Assembly (NCBI GenBank): GCA_963772065.1
Contig: CAVYVZ010000007.1
Coordinates: 248,001-312,000 of the forward strand
Source of the DNA: CAVYVZ01 sp963772065
GTDB taxonomy: Bacteria > Acidobacteriota > Vicinamibacteria > Vicinamibacterales > UBA2999
Length of the DNA: 64,000 nt
Direction: 5' to 3'
Position 1 is the stretch's first letter. Every line of letters starts with the position of its first letter. The notes below the pieces were generated by a model. It was given only the letters and a program-made list of their open reading frames with translations. It was not told where the DNA came from and did not search any database. This document shows positions 37,972-47,853 of this stretch, piece after piece. The translations under genes and the position numbers were made by a program.

Positions 37972-39047
37972 CAACCTGCGAGCTCGAGGAGCTTGTCCAC
38001 GATGTCTTTCGCCGCGCCGGGCCGCGCCAGCCTCCGCGCCGCCGTCGCCAGCTCCCGGCGGCGATGTGGATCGCCCGCGAGTGCGAACAACTCGTTCGCG
38101 AGCCGTTCACCATTCAGGTCCTTCTGCTCGACCATCACCGCTGCGCCCTGCCGCACGAACGCCTCCGCGTTCCTCCGCTGGTGATCGTCGGTGGCGGTTG
38201 GCAGCGGCACCAGGAGCGCCGGTCGTGCTGCCGCCGCCAGCTCGGCCAGCGTCGTCGCGCCCGCACGGGAGACGACGACGTCAGCGGCTTTCATCTCGCG
38301 GTCCATGCTGTAGAGAAACGGCTCGACGCGGGCCTGGAGACCGGCGCGCCGGTACCCGTCACGGACCATTTCCAGATCGCGTTCCCCAGTCTGGTGCGTG
38401 ATTGCCACACGGCCTGCGGCGGCAGCCAGCCGCGGCGCTGCCTCCACCATGGCCATGTTGATCGCGTGCGCGCCCTGAGAGCCGCCAAAGACTAGGACCC
38501 GTGCCGCGCCCGGCGGCGATAGCTGTTCGTCATGCGCCTCCTCGAAGAACTCGGACCGGACTGGATTACCCGACACGAACGCCTTTCCGCCGAAGAACGC
38601 GATGGCCTCCTCGTAGGTCACCGCCGCCGCCTTCACGAACGGAGCGAGCCGGCGATTCGAGAACCCCGGCATCGCGTTCTGTTCCATCACCATCGTCGGT
38701 ATTCCCCGCAGCGCCGCGAGCATCACGACCGGAGCCGAGCTGTACCCTCCAAGCCCCAGCACCACGTCCGGCATCCGTCGCGAGATCGCCCGCCAGGCGT
38801 CGATCGCGCTGAGCGGCAGCAGCGCGGCTCCTCGCATCGCGGCCCCCGGCGATTTGCCCTTCAGGCCAGCGCTGCGGATGACGTCGAGCGACAAGCGCTC
38901 GCGCGGCAGCACCCGCGCCTCGATGCCCTCGGCCGTGCCGACGAACGTCACCGCGGCGTCCGGCATCCGCGCGAGCAGCTCGCGCGCCACCGCGATCCCC
39001 GGATACAGATGGCCGCCCGTTCCTCCTCCTGCGATCAGCAGCCGCAT
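37971..39047 (-). CDS. murG: MurG: lipid I GlcNAc transferase
   Basis: 358 residues; GT28 enzyme at the inner face of the membrane that turns lipid I into lipid II. The N-terminal GGGTGGHLYPGIAVARELL loop binds lipid I diphosphate. VLVFGGSQGAHAINMAM is the second glycine loop, and VVSRAGATTLAELAAAARPALLVPLPTATDDHQRRNAE is the UDP-GlcNAc-binding segment. It starts directly after the ftsW stop with no spacer and overlaps murC by one base. Confidence 0.96.
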   Translation of the reverse strand: MRLLIAGGGTGGHLYPGIAVARELLARMPDAAVTFVGTAEGIEARVLPRERLSLDVIRSAGLKGKSPGAAMRGAALLPLSAIDAWRAISRRMPDVVLGLGGYSSAPVVMLAALRGIPTMVMEQNAMPGFSNRRLAPFVKAAAVTYEEAIAFFGGKAFVSGNPVRSEFFEEAHDEQLSPPGAARVLVFGGSQGAHAINMAMVEAAPRLAAAAGRVAITHQTGERDLEMVRDGYRRAGLQARVEPFLYSMDREMKAADVVVSRAGATTLAELAAAARPALLVPLPTATDDHQRRNAEAFVRQGAAVMVEQKDLNGERLANELFALAGDPHRRRELATAARRLARPGAAKDIVDKLLELAG

Positions 39048-40148
39048 TCATCCTGTGACCGACTCGTGCTGAGAAATATTCAGGAGCATTCCCGCACCCA
39101 GTAAGTTGATCAGCAGCGACGAACCTCCGGCGCTCACGAGCGGCAGCGGGATCCCCTTCGTCGGGAGCAGGCCGAGCACGACGCTCATGTTGATGAACGC
39201 CTGGACGACGATCATCGTGGTCAGGCCGATCGCCAGGAACGCGCCGAACGTGTCCTCCGCCCGCGTGGCGATGCGCAGGCCGCGCCAGGCGATGACGCCG
39301 AAGCAAATGAGCACGACGGTCGCTCCGATGAGCCCCAGCTCCTCGGCCACCACGGCGTAGATGAAGTCGGTGTGAGGCTCGGGCAGGTAGAACAGCTTCT
39401 GGACGCCGGCCATCACGCCCTTGCCGAAGACGCCGCCGGTGCCGACCGCGATGAGCGACTGGATGATCTGAAAGCCGTCGCCGAGCGGATCCGCCCAGGG
39501 ATCCCAGAACGCCATCAGCCGCCGGCGCCGGTAAGGCGCGCTGACGAGCACGATGTAAATCACCGGCAGCACCGCGAGCACGGTGCCGATGAAGTAGCGG
39601 TAGTGAAGCCCGGCCGCGAAGACCATGGCCGCGGCGATGAGCAGCAGCGACATCGCGGTGCCGAAGTCGGGCTGCAGGACGATCAACCCGACCATCACGC
39701 CGACGACGATCCCGATCGGCAGGATCGAGTATGACAGCTCGTCGATCCGGTGCATGCGCCGCTCGAGGATGAGCGCCGTGAACAGGACGCAGGCGATTTT
39801 GGCGAGCTCGGACGGCTGAAGGCCCAGCCCCCCGACGCCGAACCAGCGTCGCGTGCCGTTCACCGGCGAGCTGAAGAGCACCGCCACGAGCATGACGGCC
39901 ACGACGCCGATGACGCCCCAGATGAACGGTTCGTGGCGATACGTGCGGTAGTCGACGCGCATGGCCACGCCCAGGAGGGCGACACCGAGGACGGTCCACA
40001 GCCCCTGTCGGATGAGAAAGTGGTACGGCTGCTGGAACTTTTCGAGCGCCACCACCGCCGAGGCGCTGTACACCATCACGATGCTGGCGCAGACGAGGAG
40101 AAGCGTGGCGGTGAACAGAATTCGATCCGATTTGAGCTTTCGCGCCAC
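39048..40148 (-). CDS. ftsW: FtsW: septal SEDS peptidoglycan polymerase
   Basis: 366 residues with about ten membrane helices. SEDS hallmarks: RRWFGVGGLGLQPSELAKI (about 100-118), LQPDFGTAMSL, the acidic loop residue in the ADPLGDGFQIIQS segment, PEPHTDFIYAVVAEELGLIG and GLLPTKGIPLPLVSAGGSS. It polymerises glycan strands with FtsI as transpeptidase partner. The GTG start at 40148 is preceded by GGAAGG. It is the only dcw gene here with a long leader: 226 bases separate it from murD. Confidence 0.95.
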   Translation of the reverse strand: MARKLKSDRILFTATLLLVCASIVMVYSASAVVALEKFQQPYHFLIRQGLWTVLGVALLGVAMRVDYRTYRHEPFIWGVIGVVAVMLVAVLFSSPVNGTRRWFGVGGLGLQPSELAKIACVLFTALILERRMHRIDELSYSILPIGIVVGVMVGLIVLQPDFGTAMSLLLIAAAMVFAAGLHYRYFIGTVLAVLPVIYIVLVSAPYRRRRLMAFWDPWADPLGDGFQIIQSLIAVGTGGVFGKGVMAGVQKLFYLPEPHTDFIYAVVAEELGLIGATVVLICFGVIAWRGLRIATRAEDTFGAFLAIGLTTMIVVQAFINMSVVLGLLPTKGIPLPLVSAGGSSLLINLLGAGMLLNISQHESVTG

Positions 40149-40387
40149 GATTACCCTTCCGTCACCAAATCCAGGTTTTTGGCCATCGAACCCTAAAGCC
40201 GGATCCGCTCCGGCCGAAACTACAGGTCAGCGGATCGGGTAAGATCCCCGATCCTTGGGAGAGCGGTCAGCGGTCATCAGTCGGCCCGTGGGATGGGACA
40301 CCCACCTCGCAGACCGGGGTAGTCTGCGTTCCCAGCGGTAGGCTCTCACCCGCGCCGAACCGACTGACGACTGCTCACCGCTCTCCT
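40149..40387 (-). repeat. Structured murD-ftsW intergenic region with heptamer hairpin array H (AGCGGTC)
   Basis: No gene in 40149-40374. Outer arms AGCGGTC-AGCGGTC-ATCAGTC (40262-40284) and their inverse (40358-40387) can pair. Between them lie smaller hairpins: GTGGG/CCCAC (40289-40306) and GCAGAC/GTCTGC (40309-40326). Nearer ftsW, GGATCGGG (40232-40239) pairs perfectly with CCCGATCC (40247-40254). The murD TGA stop lies in the outer arm. It could be a 3'-end processing element of murD, or a leader controlling ftsW. Confidence 0.65.
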
Positions 40388-41748
40388 ACTTCGCGCGCGC
40401 CGAGGCGTGCGGCTTCCTCCTTGAACACATTCCCTCTCTCCGCATAGTCGCGGAACCAGTCGAAGCTCGAACACGCGGGCGCCAGCAGGACCACGCCATC
40501 CGGCTGCGCCGCGTCATACCCTTTGCGAACCGCGTCCCCCATGGACGTGGCATCGACGACGGGAACGACGTCGGCGAGCGCCGCGCGCACGAGCGGCGCG
40601 GCTTCGCCAATGGCGATGACCCCGCGCCCGCGTGTCGCGAGCGCATCGCGGAGATCGCGAAAGTCCCCTCCCTTGAAGCGCCCGCCGACGATCGCGACGA
40701 CCCCGCGTTCGAAGCTCTCGATGGATCGCAGTGCGGCCTCGACGTTCGTGGCTTTCGAGTCGTTCACGAATCGCACGCCGCGCACGCTGCCAGCCGGCTC
40801 CATCACGTGCTCGAGACCATGGAACCCGGCGAGGGCCTCGACCATCGCGGACGGCGACACGCCGGCGATGTGGGCCGCAGCCGTGGCGGCGAGCACGTTG
40901 TTCAGCATGTGCCGGCCGGTGAGCTGGACCGCGGAGACCGGAACGAGCCGCTCGTCGCCTGTCGTCGTGCGGCGTGCGATCCAGGTGTCGCTGACGACGA
41001 AGCCTTCGTTCACGCGCCCTGCGAGGGAATAGCTGACGCGAGTTGCTCGCGCCGCCGCCGTGCGCCGCATCACTTCGGCATCGTCCGCATTGACCACGAG
41101 GCTGTCGTCGCTGGTCTGATTCGCGATGATCCTGGCCTTGGCCGAGGCATACGCGTCGACGGTCGGATGTCGATCGAGATGATCCGCGGCGAAGTTGAGC
41201 CACACGGCAATCCACGGTCGGAACGTCGTCGTCGTCTCCAGCTGAAAGCTGCTCGCCTCGACCACGTGAATGGTGTTCGCGGTCGATTCCTCGACCTGCG
41301 CGCTCAACGGGACGCCGATGTTTCCGCCAACGAGGGCCCGGCGGCCGGCAGCGTGCAGCATGCGCCCGACGAGCGTGGTGGTCGTCGACTTGCCCTTGGT
41401 TCCGGTAATCGCAACCACCCGCCCTTTGAGCCACCGCCATGCAAGCTCGAGCTCGCCGATGATCTCCACGCCTCGCCCGCGAGCCGCGTCGAACACCTTC
41501 TGCTCGAGCGGTACGCCGGGGCTCGCCACCACGAGGTCGGCCGCGGCAAACGTGGGCTCGCGGTGTCCGCCGAGCTCCATCGCGACCCCGAGTCCGCGCA
41601 GGCGGTCGGCCGCGTCGAAGGCGTCGCGCGACTCGGTGAGCGTCACGCGCGCCCCCTTCCGGACGAGCAGCTCCGCGGCGGCAATGCCGCTCCGTGCCGC
41701 CCCGACCACCACCACATGTTTGCCTTCGACCGAGAACACATCACTCAC
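40375..41748 (-). CDS. murD: UDP-N-acetylmuramoyl-L-alanine-D-glutamate ligase
   Basis: 457 residues; adds D-Glu to UDP-MurNAc-L-Ala. Nucleotide fold at the start (VVVVGAARSGIAAAELL), the ATP loop ITGTKGKSTTTTLVGRML, EASSFQLE, NFAADHLDRH, the Mur motif GLEHVMEPAG and the NDSKATN substrate loop. The start is GTG 41748, overlapping the mraY TGA by four bases (GTGA). A longer in-frame reading upstream is out-of-frame mraY sequence. Its last codons REVGER lie in array H. Confidence 0.95.
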   Translation of the reverse strand: MSDVFSVEGKHVVVVGAARSGIAAAELLVRKGARVTLTESRDAFDAADRLRGLGVAMELGGHREPTFAAADLVVASPGVPLEQKVFDAARGRGVEIIGELELAWRWLKGRVVAITGTKGKSTTTTLVGRMLHAAGRRALVGGNIGVPLSAQVEESTANTIHVVEASSFQLETTTTFRPWIAVWLNFAADHLDRHPTVDAYASAKARIIANQTSDDSLVVNADDAEVMRRTAAARATRVSYSLAGRVNEGFVVSDTWIARRTTTGDERLVPVSAVQLTGRHMLNNVLAATAAAHIAGVSPSAMVEALAGFHGLEHVMEPAGSVRGVRFVNDSKATNVEAALRSIESFERGVVAIVGGRFKGGDFRDLRDALATRGRGVIAIGEAAPLVRAALADVVPVVDATSMGDAVRKGYDAAQPDGVVLLAPACSSFDWFRDYAERGNVFKEEAARLGAREVGER

Positions 41749-42836
41749 CGCAGCTTCAACGTCGTCAGGCTCATCAACGCGAAGATGATCCCGACGATCA
41801 GGAACCGGCTGATGATCTTCGGCTCGCTCCAGCCGATCAGCTCGAAGTGATGGTGGAGCGGCGACATCTTGAACACGCGCTTGCCGGTCAGCTTGAACGA
41901 AGCCACCTGGATGATCACCGAGGCGGCCTCGAGCACCCACACGCCGCCGACGATCGGCAGCAGCAATTCCTGCTTGATCAGAATCGCCACGGTGCCGATC
42001 GCGCCGCCCAGCCCGAGCGAGCCGACGTCGCCCATGAAGATCTCTGCGGGATACGAGTTGTACCAAAGGAACCCGAGGCTCGCGCCGACGAGCGCCCCGC
42101 AGAAGATCGTCAGCTCGCCCGTCGGGGGAAACCGCACGAGCAGAAGGTACTCGGCGAGGACGCGGTGACCCGTCACGTACGCGAGGGCCGTGTAGGTGGC
42201 CGCGACGACCGCGAACGTGCTGATGGCGAGGCCGTCGAGGCCATCCGTGAGGTTCACCGCATTCGTTGCGCCAATCAGGACGATCACCGCAAACACCGCG
42301 TAGAACCACCCGAGATCGGGAATCAGATTCTTGAAGAACGGGAAGATCAGACGCGTGCTGTAGAGCAGCGGACTCTCTGACGCGATCGCGACGACGGCGA
42401 TGCCGACGCCGAGCGACACCAGCAGCAGACCGCCCATCTTGTAGCGCGGCAGCAGACCGTGATGGGAGCTCCGCGTGATTTTCAGGTAATCGTCCAGGAA
42501 CCCCACCGCGCCGAAGCCGATGGTGGCCAGGACGGCGACCCAGATGTACGGGTTGGTGAGATCCGCCCACAGCAGCGTCGGGATCAGCGCCGATGGAAGG
42601 ATCAGCAGTCCTCCCATGGTGGGAGTGCCCGCCTTGGTGCGATGGGTCTGCGGCCCTTCCTGACGAATCACCTGCCCGATCTGGAACTCGCGCAGCTTCC
42701 GGATCAGCCACGGTCCGAGGAGCAGGCTGAGGGCGAGCGCGGTCATGCTCGCAACCGCCGTGCGGAACGTGATGTACCCCGTCACCCGCAGCGGCCCGAA
42801 GTAGGGCGCCAGCGACGGCAGCAGGTGGAAGAGCAT
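41745..42836 (-). CDS. mraY: Phospho-MurNAc-pentapeptide transferase
   Basis: 363 residues, about ten membrane helices. Catalytic motifs: KAGTPTMGGLLIL, GFGAVGFLDDYLKITR (Asp pair), NAVNLTDGLDGLAIS (Asp) and the terminal SPLHHHFELIGWSEPKI (HHH). It makes lipid I from UDP-MurNAc-pentapeptide and undecaprenyl phosphate at the inner membrane. It is coupled at both ends: TGATG with murF, GTGA with murD. Confidence 0.97.
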   Translation of the reverse strand: MLFHLLPSLAPYFGPLRVTGYITFRTAVASMTALALSLLLGPWLIRKLREFQIGQVIRQEGPQTHRTKAGTPTMGGLLILPSALIPTLLWADLTNPYIWVAVLATIGFGAVGFLDDYLKITRSSHHGLLPRYKMGGLLLVSLGVGIAVVAIASESPLLYSTRLIFPFFKNLIPDLGWFYAVFAVIVLIGATNAVNLTDGLDGLAISTFAVVAATYTALAYVTGHRVLAEYLLLVRFPPTGELTIFCGALVGASLGFLWYNSYPAEIFMGDVGSLGLGGAIGTVAILIKQELLLPIVGGVWVLEAASVIIQVASFKLTGKRVFKMSPLHHHFELIGWSEPKIISRFLIVGIIFALMSLTTLKLR

Positions 42837-44227
42837 CAGGCAAACTCCGCAACAATTTGCTCCACCACCAGTTCAGTTCGGATGCCGCGCGATCCCTTCA
42901 CCAGCACCAGGTCGCCCGCGCGCAGCGTGCTCTTCACGACCGCCGCGGCCGATTCGCTCCGTTCGAAGTGGACCACCGCCGAGGCGGACATGCCGGCGGA
43001 AACCGCCGCGTTGGCGAGGGCACGTGCCGGCTGCCCTCCGACGGCGACCAGCACGCGCAGTCCCGCCTGTGCCGCCGCGCGCCCGCACTCTTCGTGCAGC
43101 GCTGCGGACGCGTCGCCGAGCTCGAGCATCTCACCGAGCACCGCGACCTTGCGCGCCGCGCGCGTTTCGCGCGCCACGACGTCGAGCGCCTGCCTCAACG
43201 CCGTCGGGCTCGAATTGTATGAATCGTCGATCAGCGTGACGCCGCCTTTCAGCCGGTGCACGGCGCCGCGATGATCCGCGGGCGGCAGCCCCGCCACCGC
43301 CGCGGCAATCGCGTCCAGCGCAATCCCTTCGTCCACAGCGACGGCAATTGCGGCGAGCACGTTCGAGAGGTTGCCGCGCCCGAGCAGCGGCGTGTCGATC
43401 GACGCCTCACCTGCCGGCGTGGTGACGCGCGCGCGCATGCCGTCGACGCCGCGGTCCTCGACCTCGGTGGCGCGCACGGTGGCTCCGGCGGACGTGCCGA
43501 ACGTGATCACCCGTCCGCGGAACGCTCCGATCCGGGCCGTCACCCGTGGATCGTCAGCGTTGCAGACGAGGACCGTGGATGCCGTCGATCGCTCGAGGAT
43601 TTCCGCCTTGGCGTCGGCAATGGCGTCCGGCGACGCAAAGAAACCGAGGTGCGCGTCGCCGACGTTCGTCCAGACCCGGACGTCGGGCTCGGCGATCGCC
43701 ACGAGCGTGCTGATTTCCCCGGCGTGGTTCATCCCCAGTTCCATGACCGCCACATCGGGCCTGTCTCGAAGCTGCATCAGCGAGAGCGGGAGGCCGATGT
43801 GGTTGTTCAGATTGCCCCTGTTCTTCACGACCCGATACCGCAGCGCGAGCAGCGCCGCGATCGCTTCCTTCGTCGTCGTCTTCCCCGCGCTTCCCGTGAT
43901 CGCAATCACGCGCGCCCCCGACGCCTTGCGCACCGCTCGCGCCAGGTCCTGCAGCCCCCTGGTCGTGTCGGCGACCTGCACGATCGCCGCGCGCGTGAGC
44001 ACGTCGGCCCGCTCCTCGAACCCGGGATCCACGAGCGCGCCGACCGCCCCGTGATTGATCGCTTCCCCGACGAACGCGTGGCCGTCGAACCGGGCGCCGC
44101 GAAGCGCGACGAAAAAGTCGCCGCGCTCGAGGCGGCGCGTGTCGGTCGTCACCCTTCCCAGCGCCAGACCCTCGTCTCCCGAGAGCACGCGGCCACTCAC
44201 GGCATTGGCCATCCAACCGAGGGTCAT
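42836..44227 (-). CDS. murF: UDP-MurNAc-tripeptide-D-Ala-D-Ala ligase
   Basis: 463 residues; adds the D-Ala-D-Ala dipeptide, last cytoplasmic step of precursor synthesis. FVALRGARFDGHAFVGEA near the start, ITGSAGKTTTKEAIAALL (ATP loop, about 115-132), KNRGNLNNHIGLPLSL, MELGMNHAGEI and DDSYNSSPTALRQAL are typical MurF motifs. ATG 44227 overlaps murE (TGATG). The D-Ala-D-Ala ligase gene itself is not in this cluster. Confidence 0.96.
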   Translation of the reverse strand: MTLGWMANAVSGRVLSGDEGLALGRVTTDTRRLERGDFFVALRGARFDGHAFVGEAINHGAVGALVDPGFEERADVLTRAAIVQVADTTRGLQDLARAVRKASGARVIAITGSAGKTTTKEAIAALLALRYRVVKNRGNLNNHIGLPLSLMQLRDRPDVAVMELGMNHAGEISTLVAIAEPDVRVWTNVGDAHLGFFASPDAIADAKAEILERSTASTVLVCNADDPRVTARIGAFRGRVITFGTSAGATVRATEVEDRGVDGMRARVTTPAGEASIDTPLLGRGNLSNVLAAIAVAVDEGIALDAIAAAVAGLPPADHRGAVHRLKGGVTLIDDSYNSSPTALRQALDVVARETRAARKVAVLGEMLELGDASAALHEECGRAAAQAGLRVLVAVGGQPARALANAAVSAGMSASAVVHFERSESAAAVVKSTLRAGDLVLVKGSRGIRTELVVEQIVAEFA

Positions 44228-45763
44228 CAGCAGACCTTCGACTTCAGCCGCCGGGCCAGCGCGTCGCGAGCTACCGCAACGTCATCGAACGGCAGCACCG
44301 TCCCGCCGATCTCCTGATACTTCTCGTGCCCCTTGCCGGCGATGAGTACCACGTCGCCCGGCTGCGCACGTCGTACGGCCTCGGCAATCGCCTGCCGACG
44401 ATCGACGATCGCCAGGAGCTCGGTGTCGCCGCTGCGCAGTTCGGGCTGCGCGCCCCGCTTGACCTCCTCGATGATCCGCGCCGGATCCTCGCTTCGCGGA
44501 TTGTCGGAGGTGATCACCACCACGTCGCTCAAGCGCGCGGCCACCATGCCCATCAGCGGGCGCTTGCTGCGATCGCGATCGCCGCCGCAGCCGAACACGG
44601 TGATCAGATGGTGCTCCGCCAGCGGACGCGCGGTCTCGAGCAGGTTGCGCAGCGCGTCGTCGGTGTGCGCGTAGTCGACGACGACCGTGATGTCATCGTC
44701 CGGGCTCGATGCGAGCTCGAAGCGACCGGGGACCCCCGCGAGGTCGTCGAGCCCCTGCTCGATCGCATCGAGCGCCACGCCCAGCGCCGAGGCGGTGGCC
44801 GTGGCCGCCAGGATGTTGTAAACGTTCGGGCGGCCGACGAGACGCGAGCGCACGCGAATCGTGCCGTTCGGCATGCGGACATCGAACTTCAAGCCCGCGA
44901 GCGAGAACGACAACGGTCCCGGCGACACATCCGCTAGCCTGTTGATCGCGTAGGTGACGGGGCGAGCGCCGATTCGGCGAGCACCGTGTCGCACAGCATC
45001 ACGCCGCGCGGATCGTCGAGATTCACGACGCCGGGGGCGCCGGCGGGCAGCATCTCGAAGAGACGCCGCTTCGCCGCGAAGTAGTCCTCCATGTTGGCGT
45101 GGAAGTCGAGATGGTCGCGGGTGAGATTCGTGAATACCGCCGCGGCGAAGCGCGTCCCGTCGACGCGCCGCAGCGCCAGGGCGTGCGAGGACACTTCCAT
45201 CGCGCACGCACGGCACCCTTCATCGGCCATCTGACGAAGCATGGCCTGGAGCTCCGGCGCCTCGGGGGTCGTCCGCGTCGCGTCGATCTGCCGCGCGCCG
45301 GTCCGGTACGCCACCGTACCCATCAGACCGGTCCGCATGCCGGCTGCCTCGAACATCGCGCTCAGGAGGTAGCTCGTGGTGGTCTTGCCGTTCGTGCCGG
45401 TGATCCCGACGACCTGCATACGCCGGCTCGGATGGCCGTGGAATTCCGCCGCGAGCAGCGCGAGGGCAAGGCGCGCGTCGCTCACGAGCACCGATGGCAC
45501 ATCGTCTTGATCCGACAGGGAGCGCGGTCTCGGTCGACGATCGCGGCGGCGCCCTGAGCAAGGGCCTGTGACGCGAAGGCGGTGCCGTCGGCCTTCAGTC
45601 CGCGCAGCGCAACGAAGATCCATCCCGCCCCTGCCTGCCGTGAGTCGTGCGTGACGCCGCTGACCTCGACGTCGAGCGCACGGCCGACCGCCGCGGATGT
45701 CTGCGGCCGCTCGCCGGCCGGCAGCATCCTCTCGAAGGCCTGCAGCAGCGCACCGAGGGTCAT
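44227..45763 (-). CDS. murE: UDP-MurNAc-dipeptide:diamino-acid ligase (two frameshifts)
   Basis: About 512 residues after correction. N-terminal part (MTLGALLQAFERML...GVTHDSRQAGAGWIFVALRG), then VVGITGTNGKTTTSYLL (ATP loop) with EVSSHALAL and FTNLTRDHLDFH, then DYAHTDDALRNLLE and the DNPRSEDPARI box that in MurE enzymes reads DNPRxEDP for meso-diaminopimelate. This suggests DAP-type peptidoglycan. Frame breaks lie near 45505-45520 and 44960-44970, with conserved sequence on both sides. ATG 45763 overlaps the ftsI stop (ATGA). Confidence 0.92.
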
Positions 45764-47853
45764 GGGTGAGTTCCGTTCGTCACCTTTGCAGAGGGCGGAT
45801 CTGGGGTCGCGTCGAGGACCTTGCCGGGCGCGAATTCCGCCGGGTTGCGATACAGCCACAGCTCACACGCGGCGCGGCTGTCGACTACAGCGCCGGGTTC
45901 GGGACGCTGAGTCACCACGACGCCCGCGCCGTGCATGCGTGCGACGAGACCCAGCCGCGCCAGCGCGCGCGCCGCTTCGCGCGCGCTCATCCCCCGCAGG
46001 TCCGGAAACCCAGGGCCGAGTGCGGCGGGGGAATCGCTGATCGTGAGCACGGCAGGCGCCGCCGCAGGGCCCGCGACCGGCAGCTCGGGCTGATCTCCCC
46101 GCCGCGCGACGAGGACGGGCGGCGCCGCATTGATCGTCGGAGGCACGCCCTGATGCCTGAGCGCGGCGTCCGCAATGCGCTGGAACACCGGAGCCGCCGC
46201 GAGACCGCCGTACTTGTGCACCCGCGGCGAGTCGATGACGACGATGATCGTGAAGACCGGCTTTCGCGAGGGCACGAAGCCGACGAACGAGGCGTTGTAG
46301 TCGGACCGCGAGTAGCGTCCGTTGACGAGCTTCTGCGCCGTGCCTGTCTTGCCCGCGACCGTGTAGCCGTCGAGACGCGCCAGAGTGGCCGTGCCGCCGG
46401 CTTCGACCACACCCTCCATGATCCGCGTCAACTCCGCCGCGGTCGTTGCGCTGATCGTGCGGCGCAAGACCTTGCGCGGCACGGGGATCCGCCTGCCGTC
46501 CTTGATCACCGCTCGCACGACGCGCGGTTGAATCAGCTCGCCGCCATTGGCGACCGAGCTGACCGCGGCCGCCATCTGCAGCGGCGTGACGCCAACCTGA
46601 TATCCCATCGCGACCGACGCAAGCGCGCTGTCGTTCAGCTTCGCCGGATCCCAGACGATGCCGGGGCTTTCGCCGGGGAAATCGGGCGAGATCTGGGCGC
46701 CGAATCCGAATCGCCGCACGTAGGCGCCGAGCCGATCGCGCCCGACCTTCAGCCCGACCTTGATGGCGCCGACGTTGCTCGATTTGACGATGACGTCCGC
46801 GAACGTCAGCGCCCGATGGCGATGGTCGTCGTAGATCACGCGGCCGGGAAAGCGGATGTGGCCGGCGCTGACGTCAATCCAGTCATCCGGGCGCACGACC
46901 TTCTCTTCGATCGCCGCGGAGGCGGTGACGATCTTGAACGTCGAGCCCGGCTCGTAGAGATCCTGCACGGCGCGGTTGCGCCGCGAGTCCTCGCGCGCCT
47001 GGCGATAGGCGTTCGGGTTGAAGGCCGGCCAGTTCGCCATCGCGAGGATCTCGCCGGTCCAAGGATCCATCACGATCGCCGAGCCACCCTGAGCGCCGGT
47101 GGCTTCGACACCGGCACGGAGCTCGCGTTCGGCGACGTGCTGCAGATACTGATCGATCGTCAGCTCGAGCGTCGCGCCCGTGGTCGGCGGCCGTTCGAGG
47201 CGGCTGAAGGCATGACGCCGGGCGTCGGTCTGAATCAGCACCGTGCCCGGACGCCCTTTGATCAAGCCGTCATACGCGGACTCGATGCCGTCCAGGCCGG
47301 CGTTGTCGATGCCGACGTAGCCGAGCAGATGGGCCGCCAGCTCCTTGTTCGGATAGAAGCGGCGGCTCTCCTTCATGAAGCCGATGCCTTCGAGCTCGAG
47401 CGCCGCCACGCGGCGCGCCTGATCGGGCGAGACCTGCCGGCGCACATAGACGAACGCGCGCTGCCGGCCGAAGCGCTCGAGCATCTGCTCACGGTCCTTC
47501 GACGTGCAGTCTTCGAGGGCGGCACAGAGCGCGCCCACCGCCGTGTGCGCGTGCTCGATCTCGTTCGGCACGGCGTAGATCGAGTCGGCGTCGACGCTGT
47601 AGGCGAGCACGCGGCCGCGGCGATCGAGGATCTCGCCGCGCTTGGCGGGCGCCGCCGACGGTGCGCATCTGCTGCCGCTCGGCGCGCGCGGACAGCTCGG
47701 CGTGCCGCAGCACCTGCAGGTAGACGAGCCGCGCCTCGATCGCGGCCGTCCACAGGAGGAGCCGGCCGCGGCCACGACGAGGCGGCGCTTCAGTGTGGTG
47801 CGCCAGGACGGTGCGGGCTGGATTCGGCCACCGCGGGTTCCTATCTCCGTCGC
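45760..47853 (-). CDS. ftsI: Septal transpeptidase FtsI (class B PBP) with C-terminal PASTA domain (two frameshifts)
   Basis: About 698 residues. Short cytoplasmic start, one membrane helix (LLLWTAAIEARLVYLQVL, in a shifted frame), pedestal (AKRGEILDRRGRVLAYSVDA), then the transpeptidase: YEPGSTFKIVTA (SxxK Ser near 305), VKSSNVGAI (SSN) and AGKTGTAQ (KTG). A single PASTA domain (about 620-685, LRGMSAREAARALARLGLVA) ends it. Breaks lie near 47768 and 47657-47665. No canonical start is in frame; the codon at 47853 is GCG where a GTG overlapping the ftsL TAG would be expected, so the start is provisional. A larger reading to 49236 is shadow of ftsL and rsmH. Confidence 0.88.
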   Translation of the reverse strand, partial: ATEIGTRGGRIQPAPSWRTTLKRRLVVAAAGSSCGRPRSRRGSSTCRCCGTPSCPRAPSGSRCAPSAAPAKRGEILDRRGRVLAYSVDADSIYAVPNEIEHAHTAVGALCAALEDCTSKDREQMLERFGRQRAFVYVRRQVSPDQARRVAALELEGIGFMKESRRFYPNKELAAHLLGYVGIDNAGLDGIESAYDGLIKGRPGTVLIQTDARRHAFSRLERPPTTGATLELTIDQYLQHVAERELRAGVEATGAQGGSAIVMDPWTGEILAMANWPAFNPNAYRQAREDSRRNRAVQDLYEPGSTFKIVTASAAIEEKVVRPDDWIDVSAGHIRFPGRVIYDDHRHRALTFADVIVKSSNVGAIKVGLKVGRDRLGAYVRRFGFGAQISPDFPGESPGIVWDPAKLNDSALASVAMGYQVGVTPLQMAAAVSSVANGGELIQPRVVRAVIKDGRRIPVPRKVLRRTISATTAAELTRIMEGVVEAGGTATLARLDGYTVAGKTGTAQKLVNGRYSRSDYNASFVGFVPSRKPVFTIIVVIDSPRVHKYGGLAAAPVFQRIADAALRHQGVPPTINAAPPVLVARRGDQPELPVAGPAAAPAVLTISDSPAALGPGFPDLRGMSAREAARALARLGLVARMHGAGVVVTQRPEPGAVVDSRAACELWLYRNPAEFAPGKVLDATPDPPSAKVTNGTHP

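Noticed and set aside
40149..40374. Known riboswitch class in the ftsW leader
   Set aside because: I could not match the conserved cores of riboswitch classes I know; only hairpins are supported.
40375..42855. An 826-residue reading over mraY and murD
   Set aside because: The first 370 residues are out-of-frame mraY; the murD start is GTG 41748.
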